Source of the DNA: Cyclostephanos tholiformis | Lineage: Eukaryota; Bacillariophyta; Thalassiosirophyceae; Thalassiosirales; Thalassiosiraceae | Direction: 5' to 3' | DNA: 26,607 bases | Assembly (NCBI GenBank): GCA_036939975.1 | Contig: JALLPB010000060.1 | Location: 1 to 26,607 of the forward strand | The notes under the pieces: model-generated | Seen by the model: only the letters and a program-made list of their open reading frames with translations | What the model was told of the DNA's origin: nothing | The model's database searches: none | Made by a program: the position numbers and the translations under genes | Part shown: in pieces, positions 19,732 to 26,607 of the stretch | Numbering within the stretch: the first letter of the stretch is position 1 | Layout: each line of letters opens with the position of its first letter

Positions 19732-20177
19732 GTGAATGAAATAATAATGCACAGAATGAACATGCTACTTGCCACCATTGCCATAATATTCAATTATAAT
19801 CGACCGTTAGACTATTAATATCTAGTTAACCATTGACCAAATAAGGGTTGGGCTCTATCAAGTGACCTCCCTAGCCATGGCCATTACAACTGCCCATTAA
19901 TATAGTCATATTTACTCAGTTTATCAGACCCACGGCTGATGTGACAGCGTTAACATGTTGACCCATCTCAAAAGCCCATCGACTTAATGGCGTTGACCAT
20001 TGCCGAAGACCTTACCAAACTTGACGGTGTTGACCCTACCGCCGACGATGATTTGACCTTACGGTACCAACTCTGTGACGAGCTGACCCGGTGTATCGAA
20101 CACTGTGGGGCCGCAATCAACCTGACCCACATGCCTTGACCAGACACACAACACCCATGGCATGACCTGACTGGGCC

Positions 20178-20440
20178 ATGAGTGTCCCTGGTCCCCATCA
20201 GGGTGACACCAAGACAAATATGATCTCCTGGATGGAGGGCACACTTGGCTTTAGCCAAACTGTTGTGACCGAACTCTATCGTAACCAGCTCCTCAAGTCC
20301 TGGAAGGAGTTCTCTGACATGAGAGACGATGACATCGACCAAGTGATCACCGCAATCCGGCGTGACCTCAAGGAGTCAATTGCCAAGATTGCTGTTGTTT
20401 GACTCAAGTTGGTAATATATAGTGGGTTAAATTCCAGATT
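20178..20440 (+). pseudogene. Gag-like fragment of a retroelement
   Basis: The frame encodes ISWMEGTLGFSQTVVTELYR, then a pattern of Leu-Ser...Glu, DDDIDQVITAIRRD and AKIAVV, a stop at 20400-20402, then LKLVIY in the same frame. The spacing of LGFS, DDDID, xxRRD and LKL resembles a Gag-like domain seen in stramenopile Copia-type elements. It lies about 250 bp downstream of the second primer-site-like sequence (19920). The stop and the loss of similarity afterwards indicate decay. Confidence 0.5.
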
Positions 20441-20485
20441 AGAACCAACCGACCCTTCTCTCTGACGAACAAATAGAGCCAGACA

Positions 20486-20968
20486 AGCCATCCGATCAAA
20501 GCCGCCGTCCTTGGTTACTATGACATCACGATATCATATATGCACTACTTCTTTCATGATGGAAGAGGGCTGCTCACACAAACCTTCACTGCAAGCACAA
20601 ATGCCACCACTGTTGGTTATGGAGGCTTCCCATGTGGCAGCACCAAACTCAACAAAGAGACTGGTCACAATTGCAGGATGACTCCCAAAGAATTCAAAAA
20701 CTTTGGCTTCTTTGTATTTGACCTCATCACACACAGTTCAATTGGATTGAGCGAGCACTTGCAGGGATTTAGGCAGATGATTTACTCTTTCCTCAACATG
20801 TTGCTATGCAATTTTGCAATCATCACGAACTTGCACCCTGTGATTTATCATGACATGGATCACCAATATCTTGCATGCGCCCTTGCACAATGCACTCAAC
20901 TTTTATTGGAGCAGAGGCACATACCCTCACTCTTATCCAACATGTCTGGGGAGAAAATGACACTGTGA
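20486..20968 (+). pseudogene. Unrecognised open frame in the retroelement region
   Basis: The frame is open through PIKAAVLGYYDITISYMHYF, MTPKEFKNFGFFVFDLITHS and on to a TGA at 20966-20968. No domain was recognised. Its position after the Gag-like fragment and CpG-poor composition suggest that it belongs to a mobile element. Confidence 0.25.
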
Positions 20969-21164
20969 AATTCAACCTGGATGGACCGCGATGCAACCTT
21001 GTGCTAATTTGCTGCCACCTCTTCTCTCTTTCTGCAGTTGCCATTAATATTGCGATGGGTTGTTTGAGGGCTCCTACAAAGGACTTTATTCAAATACTAA
21101 AAACGGCTAAGAAAAGAATTAATTTCACGAAAACAACTTTTTTATTTTATTCTCTCCTCCCCCA

Positions 21165-21720
21165 ACTTGACTGCTCCTTGAGCAATCAAATACTGCTCCC
21201 CCTGCAATTCCCGCAGCTGGTCAAGTGTCCTTTTTTATCCCTCCTCAGTTGCCCCCATTGCATTTTGGTTGGCTGTTGTGTGCAATCATCAATTGGCAAA
21301 CAGCTAAAACCACAACACATTCCATTATATTTATTTTGGCCCCCTAATTCAATGGCCAAAAAGATGTGATATCTTACTCCCCCATTGCCATTGTCCTGTG
21401 TGCTATCTCCCCCAACATATCCACACTATAACTAGGTTGATTTTTGGTTGGTTGTTGCAATCCCCAATCCAGCGGAATCCATCCAAACTTAAGGCCATGT
21501 TGCCCCCTCTTTCTTTTTTTAATTTCATCGCTCAACTTGCCACCCAAAATGATGAGTCAATATCCCCCCCCACACATTTTGCCTGGCTGTGTCTCCTCTC
21601 CAATGATCTTCCCACTACTGACACTATCATTTGGTTGGTTGTTGCATTGACCCATCGATTAGCAGCCACCCAATAGTGGTGCTCCATCTATCTCTCCATT
21701 TTCTGATGGGTTCCATTTTG
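21165..21720. repeat. Degenerate tandem array, period about 185-190 bp
   Basis: TTTGGTTGG(C/T)TGTTG recurs at about 21264, 21444 and 21629. A second marker, CCAAAA(A/T)GATG followed by CCCCC-rich sequence and a CTGTGT(G/C) block, recurs at about 21355 and 21544. Spacing and order are kept across roughly three units with heavy divergence. The reading frames across it are not considered genes. Confidence 0.5.
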
Positions 21721-22201
21721 GCACCCCACCAAACAAGGGAACCTAATGCAGTGACCTGAGCCATTAAAAATAAATATTAATAGAGAAGGAACAAAGGAAA
21801 ATAAAAATTATGAGAATATTAAGACTACTTTTAATGAAACTTATGTGTCGAGGCATAATATTCCTTACATGGGAATTCAGTATACTTTTGTGAGGAACAC
21901 CTGACTCAGTTGTACGTAGAATTTTTGATTCTACGAAGGAATTTGGTATACAACGTGGCTTATTTGCTTACGCATTAGATCACTTATCTGTCTTCAAGAT
22001 ATAGATAGTAAGATTTTATTTCAAGATTGGTCTGTCTGTATGTGACCATCTGTATGTACTTACACCCGTGACTTGCTTATAGCGAGTCTTATGCCTTTTA
22101 GCGATATATTTGCTAAATATCTCTTTTAGATAGAATGGCCTATGCCAGGACCATTTTTTCACACTTTGTAAAAAATTAAAATCTTTGACAATTTTGTTGC
22201 C
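21721..22201. other. AT-rich spacer without a recognisable gene
   Basis: No coding or RNA feature is seen. The sequence ATTTTTGATTCTACGAAGGAAT (21919-21940) is only slightly self-complementary. Confidence 0.4.
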
Positions 22202-22829
22202 TCAAAAATCTGGGGACATCAAAAATTGCCTGAGCTCATCAGCTACAATGCTCTCAATCCACTTTTCCAAGAGGCTTGTTGCATCAATGAGCTGAATAGA
22301 TGGTCCATTTTGTGTGATGAACTTCCTGTGAATAACCAGCAAAAAGTAAAATACTTTCTTTATTTTTATCTTGCACTGACGACAATTACCATGGCATCCG
22401 CCAGGGCAATATGGTGCAAGCACTCGCCTGGTGGTTGCATTTAGAGGATTCACACAAAGCCATGGATATGCTCCATCAGGCAATGTGCTTTGCACCATAT
22501 CCCCCCAATGGTATGGTTGTTGAAGTTGCAGTCGAGCTACTTACATCTTAGTCCATTGTAATAATAGAGTAGTAAAATGTTAATTAACTACCATATCAGT
22601 ACTGCGATTTAATTAAATTGCTTTGACCAAGCTCTCGCCTGACCCTCATCCATGTCGCCTTTGTGCTAGATGGGCTGTAAATAAAAAATCCGCATTGCTG
22701 GAGGGGGCAGAAGCTGACCATGGTGGGTAGGTTTATGATTGTGGTTATGTTCGAGTTTTCTACTATTAATAGTGAGTCATATGTGAAAAAACTATGAGGT
22801 GGGAGTTTTTTCTTCCCACCAGAACCCAC
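22202..22829 (-). pseudogene. Minus-strand coding-like remnant with a Cys cluster, unrecognised
   Basis: Two frames lie in order on the minus strand. The first, 22829-22596, includes GSGGKKKLPPHSFFTYDSLL. The second, 22498-22202, has the spaced cysteines of YCPGGCHGNCRQC, then VIHRKFITQNGPSIQLIDAT and LLEKWIESIVADELRQFL. The second has the composition of a real protein. The stretch between the two contains stops in all frames and no clear intron. It may be a two-exon gene or a mobile-element remnant; no family was recognised. Confidence 0.3.
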
Positions 22830-22960
22830 AGGCTATGGCATAGCATACTAGGGGTTAGCGGTAAATGATTTTTTTCTCTGGTTATAACTATGTAGCCTCA
22901 TTGCATAGCACGTTGGCTAATGTTTCTATGCCTTGGAGCCGGGGGTCGTGGGGCACTATG

Positions 22961-23024
22961 GGAGCCGTGGTATAATGGTGGCCACCACGTCTCACCGTGA
23001 ATTCGCGATCCAAGAATCGAGAGT
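22961..23024 (+). pseudogene. tRNA-Glu-like sequence, degenerate
   Basis: GTGGTATAATGGT (22967-22979) matches the D-arm/A-box of tRNA-Glu-type genes. CACG-TCTCAC-CGTG (22986-22999) forms a perfect 4-bp anticodon stem around a loop that resembles the tRNA-Glu(CTC) loop less one base. A T-arm-like hairpin (CGAT-CCAAGA-ATCG, 23006-23019) follows. The acceptor stem does not pair and the B box is off consensus, so this is at most a tRNA pseudogene or tRNA-derived SINE fragment. Confidence 0.3.
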
Positions 23025-23461
23025 GTTTTGTGTGTTTGTAAGGAAGATTACTCCCGCCTGGCAACTGCTCGACTACATAGCGCACCCAACTGAGAACAAG
23101 GAAATTGAGCCCACTCCCCCCTCCCCTCCAGTCTTATTCCCTCCTTCACCTCTTCCTTAGCGAAACAGTACTACTGCTGAATGGAGAAAATTGCCGATTA
23201 TGTACTCTCTAAGGTTCCAACGTTAAGTCTTATCTGTATTAGATTCCATTCCATCTCATCTCAGCTGTTCTCTGTTCTCGTCGTGAATAGTAACTCAGGG
23301 ATTCATGAAACCCCCAGATTACCGCCATTTTGATGTTGAGAAATCTCGTAAACTGGCGAAAGAAGAGTACCTACGGAGCCGTTGGGTCGTCTTTTGGAAA
23401 AAAAAAACCTTATTTCTCCACCTGAGTGATTTTGTCAAACAATAAAAAATAAACCAATATC
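23025..23461. other. Upstream region of the acidic-protein gene
   Basis: No gene is supported. A short frame ending at 23160 (VRKITPAWQLLDYIAHPTEN) looks protein-like but has no context. Pyrimidine-rich and A-rich sequence directly before 23462 is compatible with a promoter and leader. Confidence 0.35.
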
Positions 23462-24107
23462 ATGGCCGCCCTTGTTGCACCGGCAGAACCCGTAACCACG
23501 GAGCCCCCCCTCCCCGAGCTCAAAGACCGTCCATTTGAGGAAAACGAGCCGGATCAAAATCCCGACGATCTCGACGAGGATGAAGAGGAACACGAGGAGG
23601 GTCCCGCCAAGGAGTGGGATGAGGGGGGGAAGTCGCACTGCGGCTACAATGTAAGTCATCACGCACCAAACCCAGTCATCAATGGGTTAAGGATGGCCTC
23701 CAACACGGAAAGCGGACACGCCTGAATTATTTTCATGATTGTTTGTTATTCGAATTTTATTTATCAACTTCCATTGTCTCTAGGAGTTCGTCCACGAAAC
23801 CCTCATGAAAATCGGGGAGACGATACACAAGGTCGTGGGTGAGCCTAACGACCGGGTGTACTCGGCGATGAAGGGCATTGGGAATTGGTTCCAGGAGGCG
23901 AGTTACGCGGTACGGGATGTTCGACGGGGGAAGATGGACGTGGCGGAGGAAACGGTCCAGGCCATTAAGAGCATGGTCACAAGAGATGAAGATGACAGAA
24001 AGGACACAGAAGATGGCGAAATTAATGGAGCGGATGGTCAGTCTGATGACCAGTGCGATGGACCCCCCTTAACGGAGGAAGGCGCTGAGGCGCCGAAATT
24101 AGTTTAA
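23462..24107 (+). CDS. Acidic protein of unknown function, two exons, 170 residues
   Basis: Exon 1 (23462-23650) encodes an N-terminal Pro/Asp/Glu-rich stretch with DDLDEDEEEHEEG. The intron (23651-23783, 133 bp) has a GTAAGT donor and a CTCTAG acceptor in phase 0. Exon 2 (23784-24107) begins EFVHETLMKIGETIHKVVGE and contains AMKGIGNWFQEASYAVRDV and VAEETVQAIKSMV, which look like amphipathic helices. The C-terminus is again acidic. There is no signal peptide and no membrane segment. The splice sites and continuous composition support a real gene. No family was recognised; charged ends around a helical core would fit a cytosolic binding or scaffold protein, but that is speculation. Confidence 0.75.
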
Positions 24108-24224
24108 TTTCCTGTTGTTGGAATCACATATGCTTGGCTTACTTGTAGTAGTGCGTGCTTACAGTTTAACCATAAATATATGTAAAATTCATGGACTGCG
24201 AGTGTTTTAACTGACTTCATTGGT

Positions 24225-24369
24225 TCATTTTGCAGCATTTATTGCCCTTTCGCGCCCGTGAGTTAAACCGCTGATCTCCTCGATGAAATTTTCCATTCGC
24301 CGGTGACGGTCTAGACCTTGAGGGAGGGTTAGCAGCTGGAGTTTCATCTCTCCGAAGTCCGATACTCGA
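24225..24369 (-). CDS. Terminal exon of an unresolved minus-strand gene
   Basis: A TTTTCAG acceptor precedes 24369. The exon reads RVSDFGEMKLQLLTLPQGLD, then RHRRMENFIEEISGLTHGRE and RAINAAK before TGA at 24227-24225. The composition and the helical character are convincing for a protein. Upstream exons are not secure: the stretch near 24715-24645 has GPVRIRIEVEFFVCQIDELG in one frame and a competing frame from 24715. The gene would be convergent with the acidic-protein gene (stop at 24107) and follow the membrane-protein gene in the same direction. No family was recognised. Confidence 0.45.
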
Positions 24370-24804
24370 CTGAAAACTCAGTCAAAGCGTGTTAGTATTT
24401 AGTATCTTCCAAGGTAGAAACTTTAGAGAACCAGTGATTTTGTTTGATGTAATTGCTTCCATGTCACAAATTCTACGCAAACATGGACATTTTTCAGTTC
24501 ATCTCAGTGAAGGAGGAGTGGCTTTTCAAGATTGCACATAAAATACAATGGTTGGGTAGGTAGGTAATCATGACTGACTGGCAAGTGGGCATGGCTATTA
24601 AACAATTGAAGCTATTTTCAATCGAAGCTACTATTAACAAGTCATGAAAGATATCCCAGCTCATCGATTTGACATACGAAAAACTCCACCTCGATCCGAA
24701 TTCGAACGGGGCCAAGAAACAACTATGTAGAACTAGTTTCCCTTCCCTATCACAAGTTAAAACGGAGATGACTAGGGCGGGAAATAAAAATCAATTATTA
24801 TTCC

Positions 24805-25899
24805 TCACGTGAGAGTCCCTCCCCCCATCATCGCGCCATGCCCCCCTTCCCCCTCGTATCCAGCGTTGTTGTAGTGGCCATCCATGTTTTTCATTTCCTG
24901 CTCCGCGAGCTTGTGCCGGTAGTAGTAGGAGTAGCTGCCGAAGAGGAAAAACCCGACCATCGACAGGGTAAGGCATGTTAAGAAAACCTTGAGGAACAGG
25001 TCCGCGCCAGAATGGCGCTTCTTGACGCCGCTGTAATCGACGGAGGTCATGACCTTTTTGACGGTGGCGCACACGCTCATGTCGTCTTCCTGTCCACGTT
25101 GGTCCATGCCGTTCTTGCAATGGTAGGACACGCCGTAAAGGTTGCCGCACGTGTTCTGTCCCATATCGCTGGAACAGTCGACGCAGCCGGATTCCACCGC
25201 TTTGAATACGTTGTACTCGAACGATGGCGACTCGTGCTTCGTCTTGATGGTGCACTCGTCGTCGTAGAAAACCCCGACGACTATGGAGGATCCGTCGTCG
25301 CTGCACTGGGGTCCGTAATACAGCTGCATGCCGTCCTCCTGGTACGCGGCGACGCAGTCGGTGTACCGTGATTCGTCGTCGGCGGCGTCGTCGTTGTTGC
25401 CGAAATACGAGCACGAGGCGGACGACGATCCGTCATATTCGCACGAGCGCTGCCAGTACTGCATAGCCGATTTGAGGTAATCGTCCATGGGAGCGGCGTA
25501 CTCGACGTCATAATCGCAGGCCGACGCCGAGCACTGACTCGAGGGATCGTAATTCCCGTCGCCGCACACGTGGAAGGTGGCGTAGATCGAGTACTGGGCG
25601 TGATACCTGCCGTTGTAGAAGTTGACGTTGCCCTCGACTTCGTCGTCGTCGGAATATTGTGGGATCTTGACCCGGACGCAGTGGGAGTATTTCAGGGAGT
25701 AACCGGACAGGGAGTCGAGGTAGACGTAGTCGGACAGCAGCCTCGTGCTAGCGGGGGTGATCGCCGCCGAGGAGGGAGTTCTTCTCGAAAACGTGGATGA
25801 CGCCGCCGCGGCGGCCATATTATTTACGGAGGATGAGGAGGAAGAGCCGGCCGATACGGCGGCGGCGCCTACCAGGGATAGAAGCTTAATTGCCGTCAT
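24805..25899 (-). CDS. Cys-rich secreted/type I membrane protein, unknown function
   Basis: The 364-residue product starts with a probable signal peptide (MTAIKLLSLVGAAAVSAGSS) followed by a Ser-rich stretch. The central approx. 230 residues carry many cysteines, aromatic residues and Asp/Ser-rich loops (for example VCGDGNYDPSSQCSASACDY and GCVDCSSDMGQNTCGNLYG), which suggests a disulfide-bonded extracellular or luminal domain. A single hydrophobic segment (LFLKVFLTCLTLSMVGFFLF, about 300-320) is followed by a basic/aromatic stop-transfer stretch and a short Gly-rich tail. The topology is type I. It is intronless and GC-rich. Similar architectures are common in diatom genomes as multigene families, but no function is known to me. 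Confidence 0.85.
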   Translation of the reverse strand: MTAIKLLSLVGAAAVSAGSSSSSSVNNMAAAAASSTFSRRTPSSAAITPASTRLLSDYVYLDSLSGYSLKYSHCVRVKIPQYSDDDEVEGNVNFYNGRYHAQYSIYATFHVCGDGNYDPSSQCSASACDYDVEYAAPMDDYLKSAMQYWQRSCEYDGSSSASCSYFGNNDDAADDESRYTDCVAAYQEDGMQLYYGPQCSDDGSSIVVGVFYDDECTIKTKHESPSFEYNVFKAVESGCVDCSSDMGQNTCGNLYGVSYHCKNGMDQRGQEDDMSVCATVKKVMTSVDYSGVKKRHSGADLFLKVFLTCLTLSMVGFFLFGSYSYYYRHKLAEQEMKNMDGHYNNAGYEGEGGHGAMMGGGTLT

Positions 25900-26607
25900 T
25901 ATATTTGGGTTACTCGCTCTGGGTTACAAAACGAATCGTTCTCCTGCTTTTTAGAGAAGGAGAGATCGAGTGCCTCTATCGTTGGTGCTATGCCCAGTGA
26001 AGACGCATGAAACGGTCTCCAATTGAAATTTACTCTAGTATTTATGCCACCCTTTATTTCATTTTTTATCTCTCTGGACGAGTTTTCTCGCATCCTCCTC
26101 TGCGTTGAGTCCTATCAGGTCGCACGAAAGTTTTCTTTCTCTCTTTCCCCAAGCCCTACCGTAGAACAGGCGGAGGGCCGAACTGCCCGCGACATGGATT
26201 CGCGCGAGTATCTTGAAATTTGTCTAATTTTTTTGCTAGTATAGTTCCTGCGTGGATGTTTTTTTCTGATTTTGTTCTGAGCTTGTTTTTAAAGAGCTAA
26301 CACCAATAAATAAATGAGGTTGAGGGAATGGTGTTACAGTTACTATACTATTTATGTTACTTGCTGCGATAGTGGTGTTACAAAATACACGGAGGCAGGT
26401 AGTAGTAGTATCCTCGTAGTACGGTGCTATTAGAGTAAAAAGATTATTCTATCATAATAATATGAGTGATACAAAGTGCCATCGTCGTTAGTAGTCCCTG
26501 CTGCTGTTATTTTGGTCTCTTGCGCACTCTCTTTTTGCTTTTTTCGCTGGCGCTCCTCAGTGTTCTGGAGTGTTCTTTTTATTCACGGAGTAGATGTTCT
26601 CGGAGGA
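25900..26607. other. Upstream region of the membrane-protein gene and right flank
   Basis: The first approx. 200 bp probably contain promoter and 5' leader for the minus-strand gene. Further right, AT-rich sequence shows short near-repeats of TGGTGTTACA (26330 and 26373). Open frames at 25899-26244 have no recognisable domain. No gene is supported to the window end. Confidence 0.45.

Noticed and set aside
22961..23024. Functional tRNA-Glu gene
   Set aside because: The acceptor stem does not pair, the anticodon loop is one base short and the B box deviates.
24791..25414. 207-codon Arg-rich minus-strand frame overlapping the membrane-protein gene
   Set aside because: It is an out-of-frame shadow of the 364-residue gene, with no domain and unnatural Arg-rich composition.
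25012..25800. Plus-strand Val/Asp-rich frames opposite the membrane-protein gene
   Set aside because: They are antisense shadows of a GC-rich coding region.

Overview
The window looks like nuclear DNA of a photosynthetic stramenopile, most likely a diatom. The reasons are a nucleus-encoded COX15, small GT-AG introns (about 53-133 bp), gene-dense GC/CpG-rich islands, and retroelement remnants that resemble diatom Copia and LINE-type elements. No organism-specific marker was found, so the assignment is an inference.

Layout. Bases 1-4750 are a CpG-rich gene island. It holds the 5' part of a leftward gene (exons near 616-590 and 202-107), a divergent rightward heme A synthase (COX15, 893-2377), a convergent single-domain globin (3132-2701, minus) and a poorly resolved minus-strand gene or gene remnant (4750-3685). 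Bases 5161-11890 are CpG-poor and repeat-rich: a 185-bp tandem duplication, a LINE-type reverse transcriptase remnant with many in-frame stops and almost no indels (about 5910-6843), and a 1.25-kb non-autonomous DNA transposon candidate with terminal inverted repeats and a flanking duplication (8309-9554). Bases 11893-12845 form a small CpG-richer patch with broken coding signal.

The best-supported multi-exon gene is a TTP/TIS11-like tandem CCCH zinc-finger protein (13449-15592, four exons). Its second finger is rebuilt only when the first intron is removed, and it carries a 90-bp in-frame tandem duplication. To its right lies a minus-strand RecQ-type helicase pseudogene (about 18110-16307), abutting a plus-strand Copia RNase H remnant (18228-18890), near-identical approx. 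95-bp repeats, LTR/primer-site-like sequence and a Gag-like fragment (20178-20440). A possible two-exon small gene (19424-19731) sits among them. Bases 20450-22830 hold unrecognised remnants and a degenerate approx. 190-bp tandem array.

From 23462 the sequence is gene-rich again: a two-exon acidic protein of unknown function, the last exon of an undescribed minus-strand gene (24369-24225), and an intronless minus-strand secreted/type I membrane protein (25899-24805).

How it fits together: COX15 and the globin both concern heme, but nothing shows they work as a unit. The strongest large-scale signal is alternation of CpG-rich host islands with CpG-poor regions where mobile-element and helicase genes decay mainly through transition-type stops.
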